Assembly (NCBI GenBank): GCA_944386015.1
Contig: CALWZK010000007.1
Coordinates: forward strand, 1 to 55,250
Length of the DNA: 55,250 bases
DNA from: an uncultured Faecalibacterium sp.
GTDB lineage: Bacteria; Bacillota; Clostridia; Oscillospirales; Ruminococcaceae
Direction of reading: 5' to 3'
This document shows, in pieces, positions 24,748-33,403 of this stretch (position 1 is its first letter; every line of letters starts with the position of its first letter). The position numbers were made by a program, and so were the translations under genes. The notes under the pieces are model-generated. The model saw nothing but the letters and a program-made list of their open reading frames with translations. It was not told where the DNA came from and did no database searches.

Positions 24748-24762
24748 AGATGCAAGCTTACA

Positions 24763-26244
24763 TTACAAGAGGATGCAGATCAGCCCGGTGCAGCCTTCGT
24801 TGATCACCCGCTCCAGGGTTTCCTGCATGCGGGTGCGGGCTTCCTGGGGCATGTGGAGCAGCTTGGCCTGGAGGCCTTCGTTCACCAGCTCGTGGAGGCT
24901 CTTGCCGAAGATGTTGGACTCCCAGATCTTGACCGGGTCGTCCTCGAAGCCGGACAGCAGGCTCTGGACCAGCTCCTCGCTCTGGCGCTCGCTGCCCACA
25001 ATGGGGCTGATCTCGGTGCGGATCACCGCCCGCATCATGTGAATCGACGGGGCGCTGGCTTCCAGCCGCACCCCGTACCGCCCGCCCTGGCGGACGATCT
25101 CGGGCTGCTCCAGGTGCAGCTCGTCAATCGACGGCATCACAATGCCGTAGCCGGTGGCCTCCACCTGCTCGATGGCGCTGCGCAGCCGCTCGTACTCCTT
25201 TTTCGCCCGGGCCAGCTCGATGATGCAGGGCATCAGCCCCGCTTCGTCCCCGATCTCCAGCCCCGTCTGCTCGCTGAGCACCTGGTAAAAGACCTCCGGC
25301 TTCAGCTCCACCGTCACCTTGACGCTGCCTTCCGCCAGGTCCATCCCGGTGACCGCCGACCGCTGCACCGACTCGCAGGCCAGGGCTTCGCCCCCCTCGG
25401 CGGCCCGCAGATCCTTCATCCGGGTGATGCTGGCCGCAAAGTTGAGGGCCGCCTCGTAGACGCTGCTCTGGAGCCAGTGGCCGCTGTCCAGCATGGTGAC
25501 CCATTTGGGCATCGCGAAATCCAGCTCCCGCACCGGGAACTCGTACAGCACCGACTCCAGAATCTTTTCCAGGGCCGCCGCGTCCAGGTCCACGCAGCTC
25601 ACCGGCAGCACCGACCGGCCATACTGCTCCTCCAGGACGGCAGCCAGCTGCCGCGTCTCGGGGGAATCGGGGTGGGCGCTGTTCAGCAAAATCACGTAGG
25701 GTTTGCCCAGCTCCTCCAGCTCGCCGATCACCCGGGCTTCGGCTTTCTCGTACCCCGCCCGGGGGATGTCGCTGATGGAGCCGTCGGTGGTCACCACCAC
25801 CCCGATGGTGGAATGGTCCCGGATCACCTTCTCGGTCCCCGTCTCGGCGGCCAGGTCAAAGGGCACCGCCTCGTCAAACCAGGGGCTTTTCACCATCCGG
25901 GGCTTCTCGTTCTCCTCGTGGCCCATGGCCCCCTCCACCATGTAGCCCACGCAGTCGATCAGCCGCACCCGGCACTCGCCGCCCCCTTCCAGCTGGAGGG
26001 GCACCGCCGTTTCGGGAATGAACTTGGGCTCGGTGGTCATGATGGTCCGGCCCGCCGCCGACTGGGGCAGCTCATCCCGGGCCCGGGTCTTGGCGGCGGG
26101 GTCGGTGAGGGCGGGCAGCACCAGCTCCTCCATGAACTGTTTGATGAAGGTGCTCTTGCCGCTGCGCACCGGGCCCACCACACCAATATAAATATCGCCG
26201 CCGGTGCGCTGGCCGATCTCCCGATACAGTACAGGATTTTCCAC
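24763..26244 (-). CDS. spoIVA: stage IV sporulation protein A
   Basis: A 493-residue ATPase that polymerises on the forespore to form the basement layer of the spore coat; B. subtilis SpoIVA has 492 residues. Walker A is GPVRSGKST (24-32). RLIDCVGYMVEGAMGHEE and VVTTDGSISDIPR, then VILLNSAHP, follow the TRAFAC-like ATPase fold, and the C-terminus (LICILL) is conserved. I choose a GTG start at 26244, preceded by AGGAGGGG; this gives the family N-terminus ENPVLYREIGQRTGGDIYIG. It lies 17 bases after sipL, with spoVM upstream: three proteins that act together in coat assembly. Confidence 0.95.
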   Translation of the reverse strand: MENPVLYREIGQRTGGDIYIGVVGPVRSGKSTFIKQFMEELVLPALTDPAAKTRARDELPQSAAGRTIMTTEPKFIPETAVPLQLEGGGECRVRLIDCVGYMVEGAMGHEENEKPRMVKSPWFDEAVPFDLAAETGTEKVIRDHSTIGVVVTTDGSISDIPRAGYEKAEARVIGELEELGKPYVILLNSAHPDSPETRQLAAVLEEQYGRSVLPVSCVDLDAAALEKILESVLYEFPVRELDFAMPKWVTMLDSGHWLQSSVYEAALNFAASITRMKDLRAAEGGEALACESVQRSAVTGMDLAEGSVKVTVELKPEVFYQVLSEQTGLEIGDEAGLMPCIIELARAKKEYERLRSAIEQVEATGYGIVMPSIDELHLEQPEIVRQGGRYGVRLEASAPSIHMMRAVIRTEISPIVGSERQSEELVQSLLSGFEDDPVKIWESNIFGKSLHELVNEGLQAKLLHMPQEARTRMQETLERVINEGCTGLICILL

Positions 26245-26261
26245 GCTTTCGTCCCCTCCTC

Positions 26262-27776
26262 TCAGGCGCCGGGCACCAGCAGGCGGCGGGCTGCCGCCAG
26301 GGTGCGGGTGTCGGGCTCCAGGCCATTGGCTTCCAGCATCTGGCCCGGGGACACATGGAACCGCCGGGCAATGTCGAACAATTCCTCCCCGGGCTGGGCG
26401 TAGTAGACCCGCAGGGAGATGTCGGGGTCGGCGGGGGCCAGAGGGTCCCCCACCTGGATGTCGCTGATGAAGGGCCGGCTCTCCCGGCAGAGCACTGCAC
26501 CCTGGGCCCGGACGTTCACCGTCACTTCCAGGCTGCCCCCCGCGCACCCCGCCTGTACATCCTGGGCCGACAGCCAGCACTCGGGGTAAAGTTCCCCGGT
26601 CTGGGTCACCGGCAGGGGGATGGCCAGCTCGGCGGTCTTGTCGTAGCTCTCGATCTCCTCCAGGCTGTTCTGGCCGAAGGCGGTCACCAGCACCCGGGCC
26701 GTCAGGACGGGGCCTGTGTTCCGCTGCTCCACGCTCACCGGGCCAAAGGAGGCAAAGCAGGCCAGCAACCGGGTGTTCTCATCCGGCAAAGGCCCCGAAC
26801 AGGTGACGGCGGAGGTGTCGCCCAGGGTGCAGGCCAGCTGCTCTGCCGTCAGGGGGGCGGTCTGGCTCTGGATCTGGTACTGGGTGGAAAAGGCGTCGGC
26901 CACACAGTTCAGCTCATAGGGCCGCCAGGCCCGCAGGTGCAGCATGGCGGTGGCGGTGAGCTTGCCGGGGCTGCCGTCCTCCCCTTCTGCGATGGTGAAC
27001 CCCACCGGCTCCACCGCGCACTGGCACTGGCAGTCCTCGGTGAGGCCCTCCACGTCCAGGATCTGGTTGAAGGGAATCGTTGCCTCCTGGCTCAGCAGGG
27101 CGGCGCTGCCCTTGGCCCGCCAGGCGCACTGGGCGTGGATCTCCCCTTTCACCACCGCCTTGCCGTTGAGGAGTTTCAGCTCCCCCACCGAGGCGCTGCC
27201 GGTGACGTCCAGGATGGCCGCCGGGGGCTGGTCAAACTGGACCGCTCCGTCGGCGGCCACCAGCTTGTCAAGGACGGCGGCCCGCTTCACCCCCCGGAGG
27301 GTGGCCTGGCGCTGCTGGATGCCGCAGTCGGCCAGGGCGGTGATGGCCTCGGTGCTGCACTGGGTGTTCACCGACGCCACCAGCCCGTAGGCCCCCCGCA
27401 CCTCGATCCGCCGGGGGTTCACCGCCCGGCAGTTGATGTACTCGGTCTCCCCCTCCACCGCCGCGCTCCAGGAGGAAAAGGCAAACTCCGGCAGGTCCAG
27501 CGCTTTGCTGAAGGGGATCTTCTGTTCGGTCTGGCACAGCCCCGCCCCGTCCTCCCCCTGATAGTAAACGGTACAGCGGATGTACCCTTCCAGCGACAGC
27601 TTGCCCGGCTGCAGCTGCTTCTGCAAGACCACCGGGCGGGCAAAACATTTGACGATCTTGAACACCTGGGGCAGATAGTCCGAGATGAGGATCTCGGTCT
27701 CCACCGGGATTTCTGCCTTGACGGTGCAGCACCCGCCGCCGGCGTAGAGAATATCACGGAAAACCTTCAGTTCCAT
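26262..27776 (-). CDS. sipL: SpoIVA-interacting protein SipL (DUF3794 plus LysM)
   Basis: A 504-residue protein with DUF3794-like repeats over most of its length (for example VEGETEYINCRAVNPRRIEVRGAYG near 105-130) and a C-terminal LysM domain (about 455-504, YYAQPGEELFDIARRFHVSP). This is the architecture of clostridial SipL, which in Clostridioides difficile binds SpoIVA through LysM and is needed for coat assembly. The adjacent spoIVA gene fits that. The start at 27776 has GAAAGGAG upstream. Confidence 0.85.
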   Translation of the reverse strand: MELKVFRDILYAGGGCCTVKAEIPVETEILISDYLPQVFKIVKCFARPVVLQKQLQPGKLSLEGYIRCTVYYQGEDGAGLCQTEQKIPFSKALDLPEFAFSSWSAAVEGETEYINCRAVNPRRIEVRGAYGLVASVNTQCSTEAITALADCGIQQRQATLRGVKRAAVLDKLVAADGAVQFDQPPAAILDVTGSASVGELKLLNGKAVVKGEIHAQCAWRAKGSAALLSQEATIPFNQILDVEGLTEDCQCQCAVEPVGFTIAEGEDGSPGKLTATAMLHLRAWRPYELNCVADAFSTQYQIQSQTAPLTAEQLACTLGDTSAVTCSGPLPDENTRLLACFASFGPVSVEQRNTGPVLTARVLVTAFGQNSLEEIESYDKTAELAIPLPVTQTGELYPECWLSAQDVQAGCAGGSLEVTVNVRAQGAVLCRESRPFISDIQVGDPLAPADPDISLRVYYAQPGEELFDIARRFHVSPGQMLEANGLEPDTRTLAAARRLLVPGA

Positions 27777-27854
27777 GGTTACGGCGCTCCTTTCCTGTCC
27801 TTTTGTCAGCGCATGGTTCATTGTATGCGGCGCCAAAAAGGACTAGAACGGCGC

Positions 27855-27896
27855 AAAAAAAGCCCGCGGGGGGCAGATAAAACCCTCCCGCGGGCT
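27855..27896 (-). terminator. intrinsic terminator between spoVM and sipL
   Basis: Stem AGCCCGCGGG / CCCGCGGGCT followed by TTTTTTT on the minus strand, directly after the spoVM gene. Confidence 0.85.
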
Positions 27897-27912
27897 GAAC
27901 GCCCTGGCCGGC

Positions 27913-27999
27913 TCAGCGGCCGCCTTCCTTTTTGATGCCGAACAGCATCCGCAGCAGTCCGGCCAGGCATTTGGGGCTCTTGATGACGATCATCTGCAT
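27913..27999 (-). CDS. spoVM: stage V sporulation protein SpoVM (28 residues)
   Basis: A 28-residue ORF, MQMIVIKSPKCLAGLLRMLF then GIKKEGGR, strongly resembles SpoVM of Bacillus (26 residues, with IKLPKFLGGIVRAMLG). SpoVM is an amphipathic helix that recognises the convex forespore membrane and anchors SpoIVA. The basic residues, the Pro in the SPK turn and the hydrophobic face are kept. AGGG lies about ten bases upstream; a dedicated terminator follows. The next genes leftwards are sipL and spoIVA, its functional partners. Confidence 0.82.
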   Translation of the reverse strand: MQMIVIKSPKCLAGLLRMLFGIKKEGGR

Positions 28000-28069
28000 A
28001 ACAGCGGTTCCCTGCCTTTCCATGGTTTCTGCTCCATTATAAGCGGGAACGGGCCAAAATGTTCCGCCT

Positions 28070-28708
28070 TCAATCGGCTTTGGTTTCCACCACCACCAGG
28101 GCGCCCTCTTTCACCGACAGGGTGATGGCGTCGGAGCCGGGGGCGTACTCGTTGCTGACCCCCAGGGGATAAGCGGCGGAAAGCTCGGCGTCCGTCAGCT
28201 CATAGAAGGCCCCCCGGATGTTCACCCCCGAGGCCTTGCCCTCCATGGGGAACACCGACAGATAGAAGTAATCCCCTTTGGGATAGGTGCGGGTCTGGCC
28301 GGGCAGCAGGAAGGTGACCCGGCTGCGCTCGTCCTGGATGGTGGCGCGGACACCACGCTGTTCCAGCCCCAGGCCGGTGGCGAGATTGGCCAGGGTGTGC
28401 TCCAGCCGGCGGCCCCCCAGGCAGCCCAGCATCAGCACCTCGGTATAGCCCTGCCGGGACGCCAGCTGGGCGGCGTATTCGGTGTCGGTGTCGTCCTTGA
28501 CGTGGGGCAGCACCACCAGCTTTTCATCGGCGGGCACATCGGGCCGGGGGGCGGAGTCGAAATCCCCCACCACGGCGTCGGGCCGGCGGCCCAGCACCCC
28601 GCAGCTGCGGTAGCCTGCATCACAGGCAATCAGGTAATCGTCGGGCCGCAGCAGCCCGGCCAGCTCTGCCCCCACCGGGCAGGCGGAAAGGATCACACAG
28701 CGCGCCAT
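28070..28708 (-). CDS. thiN: thiamine pyrophosphokinase
   Basis: A 212-residue enzyme that transfers pyrophosphate from ATP to thiamine, giving thiamine diphosphate. Family marks: CDAGYRSCGVLGRRPDAVVGDFDS (about 29-52), KDDTDTEYAAQLA with the metal/nucleotide Asp residues, and the GCLGGRRLEHTLANL segment (94-108). The C-terminal half is a beta domain (YFYLSVFPME, GVSNEY). The start at 28708 follows AAGGAG; a longer start lies before that site. It closes the long operon from yicC; rpe, often next to it, is not present. Confidence 0.92.
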   Translation of the reverse strand: MARCVILSACPVGAELAGLLRPDDYLIACDAGYRSCGVLGRRPDAVVGDFDSAPRPDVPADEKLVVLPHVKDDTDTEYAAQLASRQGYTEVLMLGCLGGRRLEHTLANLATGLGLEQRGVRATIQDERSRVTFLLPGQTRTYPKGDYFYLSVFPMEGKASGVNIRGAFYELTDAELSAAYPLGVSNEYAPGSDAITLSVKEGALVVVETKAD

Positions 28709-28734
28709 ACACACACTCTCCTTTTCTCCCAAAA

Positions 28735-28772
28735 GCGCCGCAGGGGGCGTTGGCTCTCCCTGCGGCGCAGAT
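28735..28772 (-). terminator. hairpin between rsgA and thiN
   Basis: Stem GCGCCGCAGGG / CCCTGCGGCGC followed by TTTT on the minus strand. It may partly separate thiN from the rest of the operon. Confidence 0.55.
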
Positions 28773-28775
28773 TGT

Positions 28776-29663
28776 TTACAGTTTCGGTTCCTGACGGCGC
28801 TCCCAGTCCTTGACGTCCTTCACTTCGTCGTACATGGCGCAGTAGCTGTCGTAGCGGGTCTGGGACAGTTTCCCCTCCGCCAGGGCGGCCCGGACGGCGC
28901 AGCCCTTTTCACTGCGGTGGGAACAGCCGGTGAACTGGCACTGGCCCAGGTAGGGGCCAAACTCGGGGAAGGCGTGCTCCAGGTTTTCCTTGGGGATGAA
29001 CCCTGCCCGCCCCGCCTCCAGGCTGGCAAAGCCGGGGGTGTCGGCGATCCGGCCCCCGAAGGCCTCGAAGATGGTGACCTCCCGGGTGGTGTGGCGGCCC
29101 CGGCCCAGCTTCTGGCTGATGGCGGCGGTCTCCCGGCCTGCATCGGGCAGCAGGGCGTTGAGCAATGTGGATTTGCCCACCCCCGAGTTGCCGCAGAAGG
29201 CGCACAGCCGGCCGCTGATCCATTCCTTCACCTGGTCCAGGCCCTCGCCGGTGGCGTAGTCGATGCGGATGAAGGGAAGGGTGGATTTTTCATAGGCCTT
29301 TTCCAGGAAGTCGGTGCCGGCCAGATCCCCCTTGGTGCAGACCACCACCGGCTGGACCCCCTTGTCCACCGCGATGGCGGACAGCTTGTCCAGCACCAGG
29401 GTGCTGGGGGAGGGCTGGGTGGTGCTGGCCACCAGGAACAGCACATCCAGGTTGGCCACCGGGGGCCGCACAAAGACGTTTTTCCGGGGGGCGATTTCAG
29501 CGATGACGGCGGCGCCGTTTTCGGTGGCCAGGGTCACCTGGTCCCCGGCCACAGGGGTGCGCTTTTGTTTGCGGAAGATGCCGCGGGCCTTGCACTCAAT
29601 CACCCGGTCGGGGGTTTTGACGTAGTAAAACCCGCCGATCCCTTTCATGATATACCCGTTCAT
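28776..29663 (-). CDS. rsgA: ribosome small subunit-dependent GTPase A
   Basis: A 295-residue circularly permuted GTPase that helps late 30S assembly. An N-terminal OB fold (residues 1-70) precedes the GTPase with motifs in permuted order: G4 as CTKGDL (about 113), SGxS-like, G1 GNSGVGKSTLL (about 158-168) and G3 DTPGFASLE. The C-terminal zinc knuckle is CQFTGCSHRSEKGC. The G4 motif has T in place of the usual N (TKGD). Its ATG overlaps the prkC stop (ATGA). Confidence 0.95.
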   Translation of the reverse strand: MNGYIMKGIGGFYYVKTPDRVIECKARGIFRKQKRTPVAGDQVTLATENGAAVIAEIAPRKNVFVRPPVANLDVLFLVASTTQPSPSTLVLDKLSAIAVDKGVQPVVVCTKGDLAGTDFLEKAYEKSTLPFIRIDYATGEGLDQVKEWISGRLCAFCGNSGVGKSTLLNALLPDAGRETAAISQKLGRGRHTTREVTIFEAFGGRIADTPGFASLEAGRAGFIPKENLEHAFPEFGPYLGQCQFTGCSHRSEKGCAVRAALAEGKLSQTRYDSYCAMYDEVKDVKDWERRQEPKL

Positions 29664-31573
29664 CGGCCGCCCCCGTTGAACCAGTCCCAGGGCCAGATGG
29701 TGGGGCTGTCGGAGGAGCTGCCGTCCCCGCCCTGGCCGCCGGTGGACTCGGAGGAAGAGGAGGAGCCGCTCTGGCCGCCGGTGCCGCCGGTGGTGCCGGT
29801 GGTGCCCGAGCTGCTGCTGCTCTCGGAGCTGCTGGGCTCCTCGGTCACTTCAGGGGCGGGCTCAGGCCCGGCCGAGACGGTGACGTTGATCCGGCTGTTG
29901 ACCTTGACGGTGGCCCCCGACGAAGTGTCCTGGGCGATGATGGTGCCGGCGGGCTTGTCGCTGTAGGCCTGGGTCTGGCTGCCCAGGGTCAGGCGGTTCT
30001 GGACCAGGAGGGTCCGGGCATCGTTCACCGTCATGCCCACCACCGAGGGAACGGTGGTGGTGGTGCTGACCTGCTGGCGGCTGACGTACAGCACCACCGT
30101 GCTGCCGGCGGCCACCGTGCTGCCCGCAGCCGGGTCGGTGCGGATCACCGCGCCCACCGCCACCGAGGGCTCCACGTTCTGGACCACCAGCACCGACAGG
30201 CCGGTGTCACGCAGCAGCTGCTCGGCGTCGGCCTGGACATAGTTGGTGGTGTCGGGCACGGTGACATACTGGGTGCCCAGGCTCACCGTCAGGGTGACGG
30301 TCTGGCCTTCCCGCACCACCCGGCCCGCCGCCGGGGACTGCTTGTAGATATAGCCCTCGCTGTAGGTGGAGCTGTATTCCTCCACCCAGTCGATGTTGAT
30401 CTGGTTGGAGCTGACCTGGTCGATGGCCTCGGCCTCGGTGCGGGTCATCCCCACATAGTCCTCCAGGACGATGTCGGCCTTCTGGTCCGAGATGAAGTTG
30501 CTGCCGTTGTGCAGGATCATCAGGCACAGCAGGCCGCAGGCCACCGCAAAGGCCACCGTGATCCCCAGCAGCGAGGGGAGGAAGACGGTGCGCTTTTTCT
30601 TCCGCTTTTGGGTGGAACGGGCGCCGGACGCGCCGGCGCGGGGGTCTTTTCTTTGGCTCATTGTCTGTTTGACCACCTTTTCAGGTGCTTCCTCCGTGAT
30701 ATACTTGTAGGCAAAAACCACATCCGGGTCGTGGATATACTGGCCCAGGGCGTCCAGCATTTCCCGGGCGCTGGCGTAGCGGTTGGCGGGCAGCTTTGCC
30801 ATGGCCTTTTCGGTGATCTGCACCAGGGCCTTGGGGGTGCCGGGGGCGATCTCGGCCAGGGGCCGGGGGGTGTCGGTGATCTGCTTGAGGGCCACCTTCA
30901 CCGCGTCGTCGGCGTCAAAGGGCAGCTTGCCCGACAGCATCTCGTACATCATGACGCCCACCGAGTAGATGTCGCTCTGGGGGCCTGTGACCTCCCCCCG
31001 CGCCTGCTCGGGGCTGATATAGTGGACGCTGCCCATGGCCTTGCCCGCCAGCAGCTGGTTTTCGGCCCGGGAGATCCGGGCGATGCCGAAATCCATCATC
31101 CGCAGCTGGCCGTTGTCCAGCAGCATGATGTTCTGGGGCTTGATGTCCCGGTGGACCACCCCGTTGCGGTGGGCGTGGTCCAGGGCCTGCAGGATCTGGG
31201 AGATGAAGTGGACCGTCTCCCGGCTGGTGAGCTTGCCCCCCCGCTCGTTGAGGTATTCCCGCAGGGTCATGCCGTTGACGTATTCCATCACGATATACTG
31301 GAGCCGGTCGGTGACCGACACGTCGTACACCTTGACGATGTTGGGGTGATGGAGCAGGGAGATGGCTTTCGATTCATTCTTGAACCGGTTGACCAGGTCG
31401 GGGTCGTGCATGAACTCGGCCCGCAGCACCTTGACCGCCACCACCGTCCCCTCGGGGACAGGGCCGTTGTGGCCCACCACCACCGCCTTGTAGACGTTGG
31501 CCATGCCGCCGGCGCCGATCAGCTCCCGCACTTCGTACAGGCCGTCCAGTTTGCGGCCGATCAGATTATCCAT
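29660..31573 (-). CDS. prkC: Ser/Thr protein kinase with PASTA domains
   Basis: A 637-residue membrane kinase that senses muropeptides and lipid II and signals in cell-wall growth and spore germination. The kinase domain spans about 12-275: glycine loop IGAGGMANVYKA, Lys48 in VAVKVL, HRDIKPQN (141-148) and DFG (161-163). A basic juxtamembrane stretch and one transmembrane helix (about 330-352) lead to three extracellular PASTA repeats (about 370-575). The tail is rich in Ser, Gly and Glu and ends PTIWPWDWFNGGGR. Its partner phosphatase lies just upstream with an 8-base overlap. Confidence 0.95.
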   Translation of the reverse strand: MDNLIGRKLDGLYEVRELIGAGGMANVYKAVVVGHNGPVPEGTVVAVKVLRAEFMHDPDLVNRFKNESKAISLLHHPNIVKVYDVSVTDRLQYIVMEYVNGMTLREYLNERGGKLTSRETVHFISQILQALDHAHRNGVVHRDIKPQNIMLLDNGQLRMMDFGIARISRAENQLLAGKAMGSVHYISPEQARGEVTGPQSDIYSVGVMMYEMLSGKLPFDADDAVKVALKQITDTPRPLAEIAPGTPKALVQITEKAMAKLPANRYASAREMLDALGQYIHDPDVVFAYKYITEEAPEKVVKQTMSQRKDPRAGASGARSTQKRKKKRTVFLPSLLGITVAFAVACGLLCLMILHNGSNFISDQKADIVLEDYVGMTRTEAEAIDQVSSNQINIDWVEEYSSTYSEGYIYKQSPAAGRVVREGQTVTLTVSLGTQYVTVPDTTNYVQADAEQLLRDTGLSVLVVQNVEPSVAVGAVIRTDPAAGSTVAAGSTVVLYVSRQQVSTTTTVPSVVGMTVNDARTLLVQNRLTLGSQTQAYSDKPAGTIIAQDTSSGATVKVNSRINVTVSAGPEPAPEVTEEPSSSESSSSSGTTGTTGGTGGQSGSSSSSESTGGQGGDGSSSDSPTIWPWDWFNGGGR

Positions 31574-32318
31574 GGCGCTGCACCTCCACCGGGTCCACCC
31601 CCAGCAGCAGGGCGGTGATGTTGTCGGCGCCGCCGGCGGCGTTGGCTGCCTCGATCAGGCGGTCGGGCAGGTCATAGAAGGGGATTTTCCCCAGCATGGC
31701 CTCGATCTCTTTCAGGGGCACCGCGTTGGTCAGGCCGTCCGAGCACAGCAGCAGCAGATCCCCTTTCACCACCACCACCGAGGTGCAGTCGGGGGAAAGG
31801 CGGTAATCCACCCCCAAAGCCCGGGTGATGATGTTTTTCTGGGGGTGATGCTCGGCCTCCTCGGGGGTGATGGTGCCGCAGTCCACCAGCTCCTGGACAT
31901 AGGAGTGGTCGTGGGTCAGCTGGCACAGCCGCCCCGCGTGGAACAGGTAGGCCCTCGAATCCCCGGCGTGGCAGATATAGGCCCGGCCGTTGCGCACCAG
32001 GGCGCAGACCACGGTGGTGCCCATGCCGGCCAGGGCTTCCTCCTGGGCCGATTTCTGAAAGACATAGTGGTTGGCGTTTTCCAGGGCCTGGGTCAAAAAC
32101 TGTTCCTCGCTGCCGGCGGCGCAGCGGCTGTAGTGATCCTGGAAGGACCGCTCGATGACGTCACAGGCCCCGTGGGAAGCTTCGCGGCCTCCCCGGGCGC
32201 CGCCCATGCCGTCGCACACCAGGCCCCAGGCCGCGCCGCCGGGCAGTTCCCCCGCCCGGAAGTCGTCCTGGTTTTCCCGCCGGACCCGGCCCACATCGGT
32301 TTTCCCTGCTAGTTTCAT
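31566..32318 (-). CDS. prpC: PP2C-family Ser/Thr phosphatase
   Basis: A 250-residue metal-dependent phosphatase, the usual partner of PrkC. It begins KTDVGRVRRENQDDF and has the family motifs VCDGMGGARGG (metal Asp), GTTVVCALVRNGRAYICHAGDSRAYL, LTHDHS, CSDGLTN and a final ADNITALLL with metal Asp. Length is standard. It overlaps prkC by eight bases and follows rlmN by 12, so kinase and phosphatase are translated from the same mRNA. Confidence 0.95.
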   Translation of the reverse strand: MKLAGKTDVGRVRRENQDDFRAGELPGGAAWGLVCDGMGGARGGREASHGACDVIERSFQDHYSRCAAGSEEQFLTQALENANHYVFQKSAQEEALAGMGTTVVCALVRNGRAYICHAGDSRAYLFHAGRLCQLTHDHSYVQELVDCGTITPEEAEHHPQKNIITRALGVDYRLSPDCTSVVVVKGDLLLLCSDGLTNAVPLKEIEAMLGKIPFYDLPDRLIEAANAAGGADNITALLLGVDPVEVQRHG

Positions 32319-32330
32319 AGGCTTCTCCTC

Positions 32331-33380
32331 TTATTCTTCCGTCTTGGCGGCGTTCATTTCCTCCCGGCGCAGCTGGCCGCAGGCAGCGCTGATCTCGCTG
32401 CCCAGCCGGCGGCGGACGGTGGCGTTGACCCCCAGGCTGGTGAGCTTGGCCTGGAACCGCCGGACATTTTCGGCGTCGGTGGCCGAATAGGGGCTGCCGT
32501 CCACCGGGTTGATGGGAATCAGGTTCACATGGGCCCCCATCCCCCGGATCAGGTGGGCCAGCTCTTTGGCGCAGGCGTCGGAATCGTTGACCCCCCGCAC
32601 CATCGAATATTCAAAGCTGACCCGCCGGCCGGTGGTGTCCTGGTAGCGGCGGACGGCATCCATCAGCTGGGCGATGGGGTAAGCGTTGTTCACCGGCATC
32701 ATGCTGCTGCGGATGGCGTCGTTGGGGGCGTGGAGGGAGATGGACAAGGTCAGCTGGAGCTTATACTGGGCCAGCCGGTCGATCTGGGGCACCACGCCGC
32801 AGGTGGACAGGCTGATGTTCCGCATGCCGATGTTCACCCCGTCGGGGGAAGAGATGATGGAGAGGAACTTCATCACCTCGTCGAAGTTGTCCAGAGGCTC
32901 CCCGATGCCCATCAGGACAATGTGGGAGACCCGCTCCCCGATGTCCTTCTGGGCGGTGTAGATTTCGGAGCAGATTTCCCCGGCCTCCAGGTTGCGCACC
33001 CGGCCCGCCTGGGTGGAGGCGCAGAACCGGCAGCCCATCCGGCAGCCCACCTGGGTGGAGACGCAGACGGTGATGCCGTAGTGATAGCGCATCACCACCG
33101 TCTCGATGCAGTTGCCGTCGGCCATCCGCAGCAGGTACTTGACGGTGCCGTCCCTGGCCTGCTGGCGGCGCTCGATCTCGGGGGCCGCGATGTAAAAGGA
33201 TTCGGACAGCCGGGCGATCAGGGTCTTGGGCTGGTCGGTCATGGCCGAAAAGTCGGTGACCAGCTTCTGGTGGACCCAGTGGAAAATCTGTTTGGCCCGG
33301 AAAGCGGGCTGGCCCATGGCTTTCAGCTCGTCGGCCAGCTCCTCCAGGGTCAGGGAAGAAAGACAGCGTTTGTGTTCCAT
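32331..33380 (-). CDS. rlmN: 23S rRNA A2503 / tRNA A37 C2-methyltransferase
   Basis: A 349-residue radical SAM enzyme that methylates C2 of A2503 in 23S rRNA and of A37 in some tRNAs. The cluster-binding CxxxCxxC is in GCRMGCRFCAST (about 110-120). MGIGEPLDNFDEV, LSTCGVVP, LSISLHAPNDAIRSSMMPVN and the final INPVDGSPY are RlmN landmarks. Two Cys needed for the mechanism are at NISLSTCG and near SEISAACGQLR. It lies 23 bases after rsmB. Confidence 0.95.
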   Translation of the reverse strand: MEHKRCLSSLTLEELADELKAMGQPAFRAKQIFHWVHQKLVTDFSAMTDQPKTLIARLSESFYIAAPEIERRQQARDGTVKYLLRMADGNCIETVVMRYHYGITVCVSTQVGCRMGCRFCASTQAGRVRNLEAGEICSEIYTAQKDIGERVSHIVLMGIGEPLDNFDEVMKFLSIISSPDGVNIGMRNISLSTCGVVPQIDRLAQYKLQLTLSISLHAPNDAIRSSMMPVNNAYPIAQLMDAVRRYQDTTGRRVSFEYSMVRGVNDSDACAKELAHLIRGMGAHVNLIPINPVDGSPYSATDAENVRRFQAKLTSLGVNATVRRRLGSEISAACGQLRREEMNAAKTEE

Positions 33381-33403
33381 TGAAACAATCTCCTGGGGCC
33401 GAC

